Part shown: one piece after another, positions 35,871-45,199 of the stretch | Layout: each line of letters starts with the position of its first letter | How positions within the stretch are numbered: the first letter of the stretch is position 1 | Source of the DNA: JAKPUX01 sp964436305 | GTDB taxonomy: Bacteria > Zhuqueibacterota > Zhuqueibacteria > Residuimicrobiales > Residuimicrobiaceae | Length of the DNA stretch: 64,000 nt | NCBI GenBank assembly: GCA_964436305.1 | Contig: CAYTCI010000005.1 | Span: 1 to 64,000 of the forward strand | Direction: 5' to 3' | Program-made: the position numbers and the translations under genes | The notes under the pieces: generated by a model | Seen by the model: only the letters and a program-made list of their open reading frames with translations | Told to the model about the DNA's origin: nothing | Database searches by the model: none

Positions 35871-37178
35871 ATGATCAAAACGGATTGCAGATTGGCTCTG
35901 ACCGCCGCCGTGGTCGTTCTCATGGCGGCGCTGATGCTGGCCGGCTGCCGGGGCGGGCCGCACGGCAAGAGCGGGCCTGAGGGGCTGGTCTACTGGCCGG
36001 CGGCCAACGCCCAGGAGATCGAGCTGGCCCGGAGCGCCGCGGCGGAATGGAATGCGGCCCATCCGGAGGTGCCGGTGACTGTGCAGCCGATCCCCGAGAG
36101 CCAGTCGACCGAGGAGGTGCTGCTGGCGGCGGTGGTCGGCAAGACCACCCCGGATGTCTGCTCGAACATCTGGCCGGGGGTGGTCGGTCAGTTCGTGCGC
36201 GCGGGAGCACTGGTGGCGCTCGATTCCTTCGCCGATTTCGACTCGGTTGCCACGGCGCGGCTGCCGGAGGGGCAGCGCGAGGCCTTTCAGTACGATGACG
36301 GCCGCCTCTACCAGATGCCCTGGAAGAGCAATCCGATCATGATGGAATACAACGTCCGGCGTCTGCGCGAGGCGGGTTTCGACCATCCACCGGCCACCTA
36401 TGCCGAATTCATCCGTGCCGGTCAGGCCCTGACTCGGGATGTGACCGGCGATGGCCAGCCCGACCAGTGGATGCTCTACGTCGACATCAACGTCAAATGG
36501 TGGCTGCGCTACTTTGATTTTTACACCTTTTATCTGGCCGCCTCCGGAGGGCAGACCCTGATCCGCAACCGCCAGGTCGTTTTTGATAATCCGGCCGCGG
36601 TCGAGGTCTTTCGCTTCTTCCGCCGCTGTTTCGAACTGGGCATCTTCCCCAAGGCCACCTTTCAGGGCGATACTTTTCTCGCCGGGCAGGTGGCCACCCA
36701 CATCACCGGCCCGTGGAACATCGCCCACGTCGACAAGTTCAAGCCGGCGGGATTTGAATTCGATTATGCCCCGGTGCCGCTGCCGGACAGCGCCGCGGGG
36801 CCGGTGGTGACCTACGGCGATCCCAAGAACATCGCCATCTTCACCACCTGCAGGAATCCCCGCGCGGCGTGGGCATTCGTCAAATTCCTGGTCTCCCGCC
36901 GCCAGGACCTGGCGCTGCTGCGGATCGCCAGTCAGCTGCCGATCCGCCGGGATCTCCTGACCGATTCGCTCTACATGCCTTACTTTAACGAGAATCCCAA
37001 GATGGTGCACTTTGCCGAACAAGCCCCGCGGACCCGCGGCGTCGACTCCGCCCCCGAACTGCGCGAGGTCTTCGATGCCCTCTCGCAAGAGTTCGAGGCC
37101 TGCTGCGTGCTCGGCCGGAGGACCCCCGAGGAGGCGGTGCGCCGCGCCGCCGAACGGGCGCGACAGGTGCTGCGATGA
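35871..37178 (+). CDS. Sugar-binding lipoprotein of an ABC importer
   Basis: A 435-residue family 1 extracellular solute-binding protein. The lipobox (LMLAGC) anchors it. Typical features are PDVCSNIWPGVVGQFVRAGALVALD, KSNPIMMEYNVRRLREAGFD, the ATYAEF helix and GPWNIAHVDKF, followed by an AAWAFVKFLVS segment. Family 1 proteins bind oligosaccharides and pass them to MalF/MalG-like permeases. Its stop overlaps the first permease start by four bases. The cluster has no ATPase gene. Confidence 0.93.
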   Translation: MIKTDCRLALTAAVVVLMAALMLAGCRGGPHGKSGPEGLVYWPAANAQEIELARSAAAEWNAAHPEVPVTVQPIPESQSTEEVLLAAVVGKTTPDVCSNIWPGVVGQFVRAGALVALDSFADFDSVATARLPEGQREAFQYDDGRLYQMPWKSNPIMMEYNVRRLREAGFDHPPATYAEFIRAGQALTRDVTGDGQPDQWMLYVDINVKWWLRYFDFYTFYLAASGGQTLIRNRQVVFDNPAAVEVFRFFRRCFELGIFPKATFQGDTFLAGQVATHITGPWNIAHVDKFKPAGFEFDYAPVPLPDSAAGPVVTYGDPKNIAIFTTCRNPRAAWAFVKFLVSRRQDLALLRIASQLPIRRDLLTDSLYMPYFNENPKMVHFAEQAPRTRGVDSAPELREVFDALSQEFEACCVLGRRTPEEAVRRAAERARQVLR

Positions 37179-38062
37179 AAACAAAAACCAACCGGCATAA
37201 AGCCGGGGAGAGCCGGACCGGGCTGCTTTTCTCGCTGCCCTACTGGGTCTGGTTCGCCCTCTTCATGGCCTATCCCCTGCTCTTCTCGCTGGTGCTGGTC
37301 TTCCACGAATGGGATATCTACACCCCGATGCGCTGGGTAGGCCTGGGCAATTTCGCCCGGCTCTTCCAGGACGATCTCTTCTGGCAGGCGATCCTCAACA
37401 CCCTCTTCTTTCTGGTCATCCACATCCCACTGCAGATCGGTATTGCACTGCTCTTCGCCGTGCTGCTCAACGAAAAGATCCGCGGCCGCGGCTTTTTCCG
37501 CGCCGCCTGCTTCATGCCGGTGGTGATTTCCGGCATTGTCATCTCGCTGTTGTGGCAGCAGCTCTTCTCCTACGAGAACGGCATCCTCAATCTCCTCCTC
37601 GCCCGCGTCGGCCTCGCCCGGATCCCCTGGCTGACCAGTCCGGAATGGGCGATGCCCTCGGTGGCGCTGATGGCAACCTGGAAGAATGTCGGCCTCTACA
37701 TCATCCTCTTCCTCGCCGGGCTGCAGAACATCCCGGCCTGGCTTTATGAGGCCGCCGGTCTCGATGGCGCTTCCGCCTGGCAAAAATTCCGGCACATCAC
37801 CCTGCCGATGCTCAATCCGGCGGTGATCATGGTCCTGGTGCTCTCGACCATCGGTGGCTTCAGCCTCTTCATCGAGCCCTATGTCCTGACCGGTGGCGGC
37901 CCGATGAACCGCACCCTCTCGGCGATGCTCTATATCTACAAGCAGGCCTTCTATTTCAACCGCATGGGCTATGCCGCCACCCTCGGATTCTTCTTCGCCT
38001 TTGTCATTCTCGCGGTGGTGCTCGTGCAACGCAGGGTGGTTGAGCAGGAGACCCTCGAATGA
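37175..38062 (+). CDS. ABC sugar permease, MalF/UgpA type
   Basis: A 295-residue inner-membrane permease with six predicted helices and the EAA loop YEAAGLDGASAWQKFRHITL, which docks on the ATPase. It starts at an ATG overlapping the end of the binding-protein gene (ATGA) and itself overlaps the second permease by four bases, so the three are translationally coupled. It belongs to the carbohydrate uptake-1 (CUT1) group, which imports di- and oligosaccharides. Confidence 0.94.
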   Translation: MKTKTNRHKAGESRTGLLFSLPYWVWFALFMAYPLLFSLVLVFHEWDIYTPMRWVGLGNFARLFQDDLFWQAILNTLFFLVIHIPLQIGIALLFAVLLNEKIRGRGFFRAACFMPVVISGIVISLLWQQLFSYENGILNLLLARVGLARIPWLTSPEWAMPSVALMATWKNVGLYIILFLAGLQNIPAWLYEAAGLDGASAWQKFRHITLPMLNPAVIMVLVLSTIGGFSLFIEPYVLTGGGPMNRTLSAMLYIYKQAFYFNRMGYAATLGFFFAFVILAVVLVQRRVVEQETLE

Positions 38063-38868
38063 AGCGCACCCTCGTCTATCTCATCCTGATTCTCGGGGCG
38101 GTCGTCTTCCTCTATCCCTTTCTCTGGATGGTGGCGGCGACCCTCAAGCCGGAGATGGAAATCGCCAGTTTCGGCCTCGTGCCCTCGCGCCTCACTCTGG
38201 CCAGCTATGAACAGGTCTTCGCCAAGATCCCCCTCCTCCGCGCCCTGCTCAACAGCCTGGTGGTCTCGCTCGCCATCACCGCCTCGGTGCTCTTTTTCGG
38301 CTCGATGGTGGGATACGCCCTCTCGCGCCTGCGCTTCCGCGGCCGCGAGCTCATGGTGATGGCGATCCTTTTCACCATGATGATCCCCTTTCAGCTGACC
38401 ATGATCCCCCTCTACATCCTCATGGTCAAACTGCACTGGACCGACACCTATCTGGCCCTGATCGTCCCCGGGATGATGAGCGGTTTCGGCATCCTCCTCT
38501 TCCGCCAGTTTTTCCAGTCGGTGCCGCAATCGCTGATCGACGCGGCGCGGGTGGACGGTCTCAGCGATCTGCAGATCCTCTTCCGCATCATCTGGCCGCT
38601 CTCCCGGCCCATCCTCATCACCGTGGGGATCATCACCTTCATGAACACCTGGAACGACGTCCTCTGGCCGCTGATCGTCATCCGCGACCAGTCGATCATG
38701 ACCATGCCGCAGATGGTGACCATCTTTGCGGTGAGCGGCATGGCGGAGGCGCAGCTGGGGGTCAAGCTCGCAGCAGCCACCCTGCTGGCCCTGCCGGTCA
38801 TCGTTGCTTACGCTTTCTTCCAGCGTTATTTCATCGAGAGTCTGGCGAGCACGGGGCTGAAGGGATGA
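38059..38868 (+). CDS. ABC sugar permease, MalG/UgpE type
   Basis: A 269-residue permease, partner of the MalF-like protein, with six helices and the EAA loop IDAARVDGLSDLQILFRIIWPL. The N-terminus (TLKPEMEI then SRLTLASYEQVF) fits MalG relatives. It overlaps both neighbours by four bases. As in many CUT1 systems, the ATPase must be supplied from elsewhere in the genome. Confidence 0.94.
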   Translation: MKRTLVYLILILGAVVFLYPFLWMVAATLKPEMEIASFGLVPSRLTLASYEQVFAKIPLLRALLNSLVVSLAITASVLFFGSMVGYALSRLRFRGRELMVMAILFTMMIPFQLTMIPLYILMVKLHWTDTYLALIVPGMMSGFGILLFRQFFQSVPQSLIDAARVDGLSDLQILFRIIWPLSRPILITVGIITFMNTWNDVLWPLIVIRDQSIMTMPQMVTIFAVSGMAEAQLGVKLAAATLLALPVIVAYAFFQRYFIESLASTGLKG

Positions 38869-40223
38869 AGACGCAGATGCAAAACAGGCTTTGGCTGGTG
38901 GTGGTGCTGGCGGCGCTGGCGGGCGGCTGTTCCTCCGCGCCGCGTCGACTGGTGAATTTTGCGCATCTCGACCGGCTCTGCGAGGAGGTGACCATCGCCG
39001 GCCGGCCCTGCACCATCGTCCACATTTACAGCGACGCCCCGGGCTACGGCTGGACCGATGCCGCCGGTGAGGGCATCGCCTGTGTCGACGATGTCGCCCG
39101 CGCCGCGGTGGTCTATATGCGCGCCGGCGAGGTGCGCCATCTTGAGCGTATCCGCGGCCTCCTCCGTTTCGTCCTGGTCCTGCAGAATGCGGATGGCACC
39201 TTTTTCAATTTCGTCCACCGTGACGGCACGATCAACCGCGAGGGGCCGACCAGTTTCCGCTCCTTCGGCTTCTGGGCGGCGCGCGGCTACTGGGCGCTGG
39301 GCGAGGGTTATGCCTTTTTCCGCGGGCGGGATCCCGTCTTCGCGGCCGAGCTGCGCACCGCCTTCCGCCGCTGCCTGCCGCAGCTGGACTCCCTGGCCCT
39401 CGCCTATGGCCGTTACGAGTCCATCGGTGGCCAGGCTTGGCCCGGCTGGCTGCTCAACCGCCATGCGGCCGACGCCACCTCCGAGTTTCTCCTCGGCGCC
39501 GCCGCGGTCCTCGCGGTCGAGCCGGATTCAGTCCTGCAGCACCATGCCGCCCGCCTGGCTGAGGGGCTCTGCGCCATGCAGACGGAAAAGTCGACCATGA
39601 CCGGTGCTTTTTACTCCTGGCCGGGCATCTGGCACGGCTGGGGTAACGCCCAGATTCAGGCCCTTGCCCCCCTCGCGGGGCTGCTCGGCGAGCCCCGGAT
39701 GCTGCAGCGGGCCGAATTCAGCGGCCGCGCTTTTCTGGGACGGATGCTCGCCGGCGGCTGGCTGCATGAATACGACTTCACCACCGGTCAGGCCGCGGTC
39801 TATTCCCAGATCGCCTATGATGTGCGCACAACCGCCCTCGGGCTGCTGGCGCTCCATCAGGCGACGGGGAATCCCGAGTACGCCCGGCTGGCGGGCATCG
39901 CCGCCTCCTGGCTGACCGGCAATAATATAGCCGGCACACCCCTTTACGATCCCGCCAGCGGGCGCGGTTACGACGGCATCGACCGGAAGGGCGTCAACTA
40001 CAACGCCGGCGCCGAGTCGACCATCGAGGCTCTGCTGACCCTGACCGAGGTCGAAAAGATACCAGCCGCCGCGGCCTGGCTGCAGGCGCGCTCAATTGAA
40101 AAGTGGAACGACACGGCCTGGCTGGCCGACCCGGAGCTGCACCGCACCTTTCAATCCGGCCGGGAGCTCCTCCGCCTCACCGCGGGGAGCGGCGATTTCA
40201 CCCTCGAACGTTTGAACCCCTGA
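38865..40223 (+). CDS. Lipoprotein with an (alpha/alpha)6-type fold
   Basis: A 452-residue protein with a lipobox (AALAGGCSS). The body consists of repeated helix pairs with aromatic and acidic residues at turn positions (ACVDDVARAAVVYMRAGE, RSFGFWAARGYWALGEGYAFF, WPGIWHGWGNAQIQALAPL, SQIAYDVRTTALGLLALHQ, NYNAGAESTIEALLTL). This is the six-hairpin glycosidase superfamily pattern, as in GH88, GH105 or GH9-like folds. CVDD and GYDGID are candidate acid clusters. I cannot name the family. It overlaps the permease gene by four bases, which ties it to oligosaccharide processing next to the importer. Confidence 0.65.
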   Translation: MKTQMQNRLWLVVVLAALAGGCSSAPRRLVNFAHLDRLCEEVTIAGRPCTIVHIYSDAPGYGWTDAAGEGIACVDDVARAAVVYMRAGEVRHLERIRGLLRFVLVLQNADGTFFNFVHRDGTINREGPTSFRSFGFWAARGYWALGEGYAFFRGRDPVFAAELRTAFRRCLPQLDSLALAYGRYESIGGQAWPGWLLNRHAADATSEFLLGAAAVLAVEPDSVLQHHAARLAEGLCAMQTEKSTMTGAFYSWPGIWHGWGNAQIQALAPLAGLLGEPRMLQRAEFSGRAFLGRMLAGGWLHEYDFTTGQAAVYSQIAYDVRTTALGLLALHQATGNPEYARLAGIAASWLTGNNIAGTPLYDPASGRGYDGIDRKGVNYNAGAESTIEALLTLTEVEKIPAAAAWLQARSIEKWNDTAWLADPELHRTFQSGRELLRLTAGSGDFTLERLNP

Positions 40224-40242
40224 TCCAAAGAGGATGCCCCGC

Positions 40243-43200
40243 ATGCCGAACATGGCAAAAATCGGACTTTTCCTGCTGACGCTGCTCGTCAGCCTGCCGC
40301 TCTTCGCCCAGGAGGAGCTGATCCTGCAGCAGGGGCGCAGCGGCTACAGCGGCTGCCAGGATGCGCACATCCATGCCAACAAACCCGACTGGAACACTGG
40401 CGGCGAGGAGGGGCTGGAGGCCACCGGCAACGGCGGCGAGGCGGATGCCAAACATGCGCTGCTTCGCCTTGACCTGAGCACTCTGCCGGCCGAGAGCCGC
40501 ATCGATTCGGCCTGGCTCGAGCTCTACCTGGTCAAGCGGCGGACACCTCAGGGTGCGGCCAAGACCCTGGCGGTCTATCGCCTCAACCACGCCTGGACGG
40601 AAGGCAGCGGCGACGATGCCAGCGGCTACGACGGCCGTCCGGCGGCCACGGGCGAGGTCTGCTGGTCGCACGCGGGTTACCCCGATACCCCCTGGGCGCT
40701 CCCCGGCGCCAACGGCGTGCCGCAGGACCACGCCGCCCTCGCCGAGGACGACCTGCGGATCGATCCGGCCGACCCGGCCGGGCACTGGTACCGCTGGCAG
40801 GTGACCGCGCTGACGCAGGCCTGGCTGAGCCAGCCGGACAGCAATTTCGGGCTGCTGTTGCGCGAGCCGGCGGTCTCGGCCGCAGCCGGTATCCTCAATT
40901 TCGCCTCCGCGCAGTTCGCGGCCGATTCTCTGCGACCCCGGCTGCGGCTGCTGCTGGCGAGTTCCTCCCCCCAGACCACCGCGCTGACCATGACCGCGGC
41001 CGCCGCCTCTGGCGCCCTCACCGTCCACTGGCCCTGCCGCGGCGACGCGAACGGCGACGGCTCTGCCGAGATCGCCCTCGCCCGCGCCGGCGACGCTCAG
41101 TGGGGCCCGCGGCAGCGGATGGAGAAGAGCGCCGCTGGCTACAATTATACGTTTACCCCTCTCACCTTCGGCCGTTATCACCTCCGCGGCTGGCTGAGCG
41201 ATCCCGATGGCATCCAGGGTGAGGCGACCCAGACCCTTTTCAATATCGAGCTGGCCGCCAACACCAGCCGCGCCGGCGCGCTCTATGCCACGCTGCTGAA
41301 CGACAACAGCGTGCAGGTCGAGCTGACCTTCAGCGACGACGGCGACGCGGACAACTCGGCGCTGCTGGCGCACAAGTCCGCCACTGTGTTGGACTGGCTG
41401 GAGGACGGCCCGATGGCGCGCACGCCGGGGCGCTTCAGCCAACGGCTCACCGGCCTGAGCGGCGGAGAGCAATATGATCTGCGCGTCACCCTCCGCGACC
41501 CCGATGGTGTCAGCGGCGATTCGCTCTTCACCGCCCGCATCACCATTCCATCGGCAACCGGAGCGGTGCGCCTCCTCAGCCAGGGCCCCAAAGCCTTTGA
41601 ACTCCAGTCCGGCGCTTTCACCGTCCTTTACGATAGCGCCCGCACCGGCGCCGCCCTCTGGCTCGCCTCCGCCCAGGGCCGGCAGTATGTGGTGCGCAAC
41701 ACCATCGCCAACGGCCTGCCCTTCGCTGTGCTCGATCCAACCCTCATCGACAGCATCCGGATTGCCACAAGCAGTGAAAGTATCGAGGTAACGATGGAGG
41801 GCCACTGGGGCAGTCTGCGTCAGCAGGCCATTATGACCGCCTACCCCGGCCATCCCGGTCTGCTCCACTGGCAATGCCGCCTGTCCGGTGCGGCGGGCAT
41901 TACTATCCCCAACGGTGCGGCCGAATGCACCTTCTTCGACCGGGAGCGCAATTACGGCGTCAGCTCCAACATCGTCTCCTGGGTGCAGCAGTCGCCCTAT
42001 GCCGCCGGGGTGACCAGCGGCTACGATCCTCTCGCCCTCGAGGGTACCCTGCTCTATTTCCAGAATTTCACCGCGCTCAACGACTATTTTGCGCTGCAGC
42101 GGACCGCCCCGCGGGAGTGCGTGCGGCTGACCTCGACGGGATTCGGCTTTGAACGCCCGGGCGGCAGCCGGCCGCTGCGCAGCGAGCCGACCATCCTCAA
42201 TGACGCCTGGCTCTTCCTGACCCCCGGCAAACCGGCGGGCGAGAGCGCGATGGCGGAGGGATTCCTCGCGGCGTTAGCCGATATCTATAACGGGATCGAC
42301 AAGCCCGGCCTCGAGGAGACAGACTGGCAGGAGACCGCCGGCCGGCTGCTGACCGATCTCGGCGACGTGCGCTGTCAATCCACCGTCGGCGGCCAGACCC
42401 TGCTCCGCTCCTACGTCGGGGTGCCGCGCCTCAACAACGCCGAGGCGATCAGCCAGCTCGATGTGCTCGTCGCCCTGCGCCGCTATGAAGCAGTCCACGG
42501 CGAGGTGAGCCCCCTCGACGACCATCTCGCGGAGAATCTCTGGCAATTCTACAATCTGCGCCTCAACACCATGGTCAACGACGCCCCCAATGAGGGGGTG
42601 CAGGAGGGGGACAGCTGGTACGCCCTGCACATCCACCTCGGGCTGGCGCGGCTGGCGCGCCTGGGCGACCCCAGCGCTCGCACCCTCCTCTTCCTCTCGC
42701 TGCCCAAAGTGATTCGCTTCGCCCGGGCGGTGAATTATGATTTCCCGGTCTTCTTCCGCTACACCGATGATTCGGCCATCTCGGGGCATGAATACGATGT
42801 CACCGGCGGCTACCTCTACCTCATGCTCGATGCCTGGCAGCTCAGCGGTGAGGATAGCTACCTCGCGGAGGCCAAACTGGCCGCCGAACACATCGCCGGC
42901 CACGGCTTTAACTATACCTATGAAGCGCACATGACCGCCGCGACCTGTGCTGCCCTCGCCCGGCTCTTTCAGATCACCGGCGAGCGGCGCTACCTCGAGC
43001 TGAGCTACATGCCCTTCGCCAACCTGATGGCGATCTCCTGGCTGTGGGAGTGCGATTACGGCTACGCGGCGGAGTACCGCACCTTCTTCGGCTTGAGTCC
43101 GATGGCCGGGGCTGCAGTGATCACCCCGATGGAGCAGCATCAGAGCTGGAGTTATCTGCGTGAATACCGCGAGATTGCGGCCGGCGAGCTGCCCGCGGGG

Positions 43201-43764
43201 CTGCTGCAACTGCTCGACGGCTTTATCGCCTACACGCCGACAGTGATGAAATACAGCCTGCCGCCCTTTCTGCCCGGGGCGGCGCTGGTCACTGGTCCCA
43301 CAGTCTATGATTCCTGGAACGTCCCGGCGTTCTATATCCCGCTGGAGGATCTGCGCGAGGGTTGGCAAAAATCGGGTTCACTCGGCCAGCAGATCTACGG
43401 CGCCGGTGCGCCCCTGGTCTTTGCGGCCGAGCTGGCCACTGGAGTCGATGGCGGCGCAAGCGAGCCTGCGCTGCCCCGGCTGGCACTGCTGGAGAACTAT
43501 CCCAACCCCTTCAACGCCGGCACACGGATTCGCTGGCAGCTGCCGGAGGCGGGCCGGGAGAGCAAGAGCGGATACACCTTGACGATTTTCGATATTCTCG
43601 GCCGCAAAGTGCGCACCTTGCCGGTAAATACAAATTCGGGTCAAGGCGACCTTTTCTGGGACGGCCGGGATGATGCTGCCGGGGCGGTCAGCGGCGGCCT
43701 CTACCTGATCGTCCTCGAGGGCAGCGGCCGGCGGCTGGTGCGCAAGGCGCTGCTGCTGCGCTGA
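40243..43764 (+). CDS. Secreted multidomain protein: DNRLRE, six-hairpin domain and sorting domain
   Basis: The ATG at 40243 follows AAGAGG at nine bases (1173 residues; 40234 and 40252 are alternatives). After a signal peptide (PLFAQE) comes a DNRLRE-type beta module (about 25-210; LRLDLSTLPAESRIDSAWLE, LTQAWLSQPDSNFGLLL), which binds sugars in known relatives. Ig-like segments follow to about 430. A helical domain (about 690-1050) has the six-hairpin look (NEGVQEGDSWYALHIHLGLA, SGHEYDVTGGYLYLMLDAWQ, THAAL-type helices). Residues about 1085-1173 are the sorting domain (ENYPNPFNAGTRIRWQLP, DLFWDGRD, GGLYLIVLEG). It is probably a cell-surface polysaccharide-degrading enzyme of unknown family; a lyase is possible. 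Confidence 0.7.
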   Translation: MPNMAKIGLFLLTLLVSLPLFAQEELILQQGRSGYSGCQDAHIHANKPDWNTGGEEGLEATGNGGEADAKHALLRLDLSTLPAESRIDSAWLELYLVKRRTPQGAAKTLAVYRLNHAWTEGSGDDASGYDGRPAATGEVCWSHAGYPDTPWALPGANGVPQDHAALAEDDLRIDPADPAGHWYRWQVTALTQAWLSQPDSNFGLLLREPAVSAAAGILNFASAQFAADSLRPRLRLLLASSSPQTTALTMTAAAASGALTVHWPCRGDANGDGSAEIALARAGDAQWGPRQRMEKSAAGYNYTFTPLTFGRYHLRGWLSDPDGIQGEATQTLFNIELAANTSRAGALYATLLNDNSVQVELTFSDDGDADNSALLAHKSATVLDWLEDGPMARTPGRFSQRLTGLSGGEQYDLRVTLRDPDGVSGDSLFTARITIPSATGAVRLLSQGPKAFELQSGAFTVLYDSARTGAALWLASAQGRQYVVRNTIANGLPFAVLDPTLIDSIRIATSSESIEVTMEGHWGSLRQQAIMTAYPGHPGLLHWQCRLSGAAGITIPNGAAECTFFDRERNYGVSSNIVSWVQQSPYAAGVTSGYDPLALEGTLLYFQNFTALNDYFALQRTAPRECVRLTSTGFGFERPGGSRPLRSEPTILNDAWLFLTPGKPAGESAMAEGFLAALADIYNGIDKPGLEETDWQETAGRLLTDLGDVRCQSTVGGQTLLRSYVGVPRLNNAEAISQLDVLVALRRYEAVHGEVSPLDDHLAENLWQFYNLRLNTMVNDAPNEGVQEGDSWYALHIHLGLARLARLGDPSARTLLFLSLPKVIRFARAVNYDFPVFFRYTDDSAISGHEYDVTGGYLYLMLDAWQLSGEDSYLAEAKLAAEHIAGHGFNYTYEAHMTAATCAALARLFQITGERRYLELSYMPFANLMAISWLWECDYGYAAEYRTFFGLSPMAGAAVITPMEQHQSWSYLREYREIAAGELPAGLLQLLDGFIAYTPTVMKYSLPPFLPGAALVTGPTVYDSWNVPAFYIPLEDLREGWQKSGSLGQQIYGAGAPLVFAAELATGVDGGASEPALPRLALLENYPNPFNAGTRIRWQLPEAGRESKSGYTLTIFDILGRKVRTLPVNTNSGQGDLFWDGRDDAAGAVSGGLYLIVLEGSGRRLVRKALLLR

Positions 43765-43794
43765 GGAGTTGGATAAGGGAGAATCATACTGAAG

Positions 43795-45153
43795 ATGCGC
43801 AAGCTCATCTTGCCGGTCCTGCTCGGCCTGGCGTGTGCCCGGGCGCCGGAGGAGCCGATCCTCGCCCGCGCCGGCGGCCGGGTCATCACCCGCACCGGGT
43901 TCGTCGAGCGCGCCGAATTCAGCCCGGAGGTCCGCTTTCAGGGACCGGAATCGAAGCGGGCCGGCTATCTGCTCGATCTGCTGATTGACGAAAAACTGGC
44001 GGCCCAGGCGGCGGAGGCAGCAGGAGCGGATACCACGACGGCCATCCGGCAACTGGCCGGGTACATCGAGGAGATGGCCATGGCGCGCGAACTCTTCCGC
44101 ATCGAGGTTCGCGACAAGGTGAAGCTGGATCGGGCCGAGGTCGACCGCGCCGTCCAGCGGCAGGCACAGGTCCGCAAGGTGGACTATCTGGTCTTCGAGG
44201 ATGAAGCGCTGGCGCGCCATTATCAGCAGCAGCTGGCGGCGGGTGAGCCTTTCAGCGCGGTACTGCATGCTCTCTACGGCGCGCCCGCCGATACCACGGC
44301 CAACCGCCGGCTCATCCGCTGGGGGGAAAATGAGCCGGCCATCGAGGAGGCCGCCTGGTCCCTTGAACCCGGCCGGACCTCCGGCGTCATCGGGATCAAC
44401 GGTGCCTTTATGGTGCTGCGGCTGGAGGAGATCACCTCGGCGCCGGCGCTGACCGAGAGCGATCTCGCGCAGCGGACCCGCCGCGCCCGAACGGTGCTGC
44501 GCAATCGTCTGGAAGCCGCGGCAAGCGACCGTTTTATCGCCGCTTTCGCACTGGAGAAGAAACTGCAGTTCAACCGTCAGCTGGTGGGCCGAGCCGCCGA
44601 GGAACTGGCCGGCCTCGAGGCCGCTTCAGAGGGCGCCGGCAGCGCCCTGCCGGCGGAACGCCCGGCTGCAGCCGAGATCGTCCCCGATGCCCGGCGGAGG
44701 CTGGCCGCCGAGCTGACGACGCCGCTGGCCAGCTGGAACGGCGGATCTATCACCCTCGGAGAGCTGCTGGAACGGTGGCAGGGCGCCGGTTTTACCTCCG
44801 GACAGACCACGCTGCCGGCCCGCCGCCGGGCGATCGTGCGCCGCTTCAGCCTGATCGTGCGCGATACCATGCTGGCGCAGGAGGCACGGCGGCGCGGGCT
44901 GGAACAAACACCGGCCGTGCGCGCCGAGGTGCGCAGCTGGCGCGATCACTACCTCGCCCTGGCCTGGCAGGAGCAATTGGAGAAGCACGGAAAGAGAGCT
45001 GCGGCTGAGCTGGGACAGCTGAGGAGAGAGAATGCCGTTCAGGCCGACAGCGCCATGCTGCGAGGGATCGAGCTCAGTCCCATTCCGCTGCTGGCGCTGC
45101 GCCCCGGGCAATACAACGCCCGGGTGACGCCGCCATGGATTGTTTTTGAGTGA
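43795..45153 (+). CDS. SurA/PrsA-like peptidyl-prolyl isomerase lipoprotein
   Basis: A 452-residue protein whose signal peptide ends with LLGLACA, a lipobox-like sequence. The N-terminal helical chaperone part (about 25-130; LARAGGRVITRTGF, YLLDLLIDEKLAAQAAE) is followed by a parvulin-type domain (about 130-215; VRKVDYLVFEDEALARHYQ, RLIRWGENEPAIEEAAWSLEPGRTSGVIGI). A second helical chaperone-like segment forms the C-terminus. Such proteins fold outer-membrane barrels and secreted proteins. Its place inside the locus suggests it serves the large secreted products and the TonB receptor. Confidence 0.8.
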   Translation: MRKLILPVLLGLACARAPEEPILARAGGRVITRTGFVERAEFSPEVRFQGPESKRAGYLLDLLIDEKLAAQAAEAAGADTTTAIRQLAGYIEEMAMARELFRIEVRDKVKLDRAEVDRAVQRQAQVRKVDYLVFEDEALARHYQQQLAAGEPFSAVLHALYGAPADTTANRRLIRWGENEPAIEEAAWSLEPGRTSGVIGINGAFMVLRLEEITSAPALTESDLAQRTRRARTVLRNRLEAAASDRFIAAFALEKKLQFNRQLVGRAAEELAGLEAASEGAGSALPAERPAAAEIVPDARRRLAAELTTPLASWNGGSITLGELLERWQGAGFTSGQTTLPARRRAIVRRFSLIVRDTMLAQEARRRGLEQTPAVRAEVRSWRDHYLALAWQEQLEKHGKRAAAELGQLRRENAVQADSAMLRGIELSPIPLLALRPGQYNARVTPPWIVFE

Positions 45154-45199
45154 GGATAACCAACATTCAGGTCAAATGGACCTAACAAGAGGCAAGACC

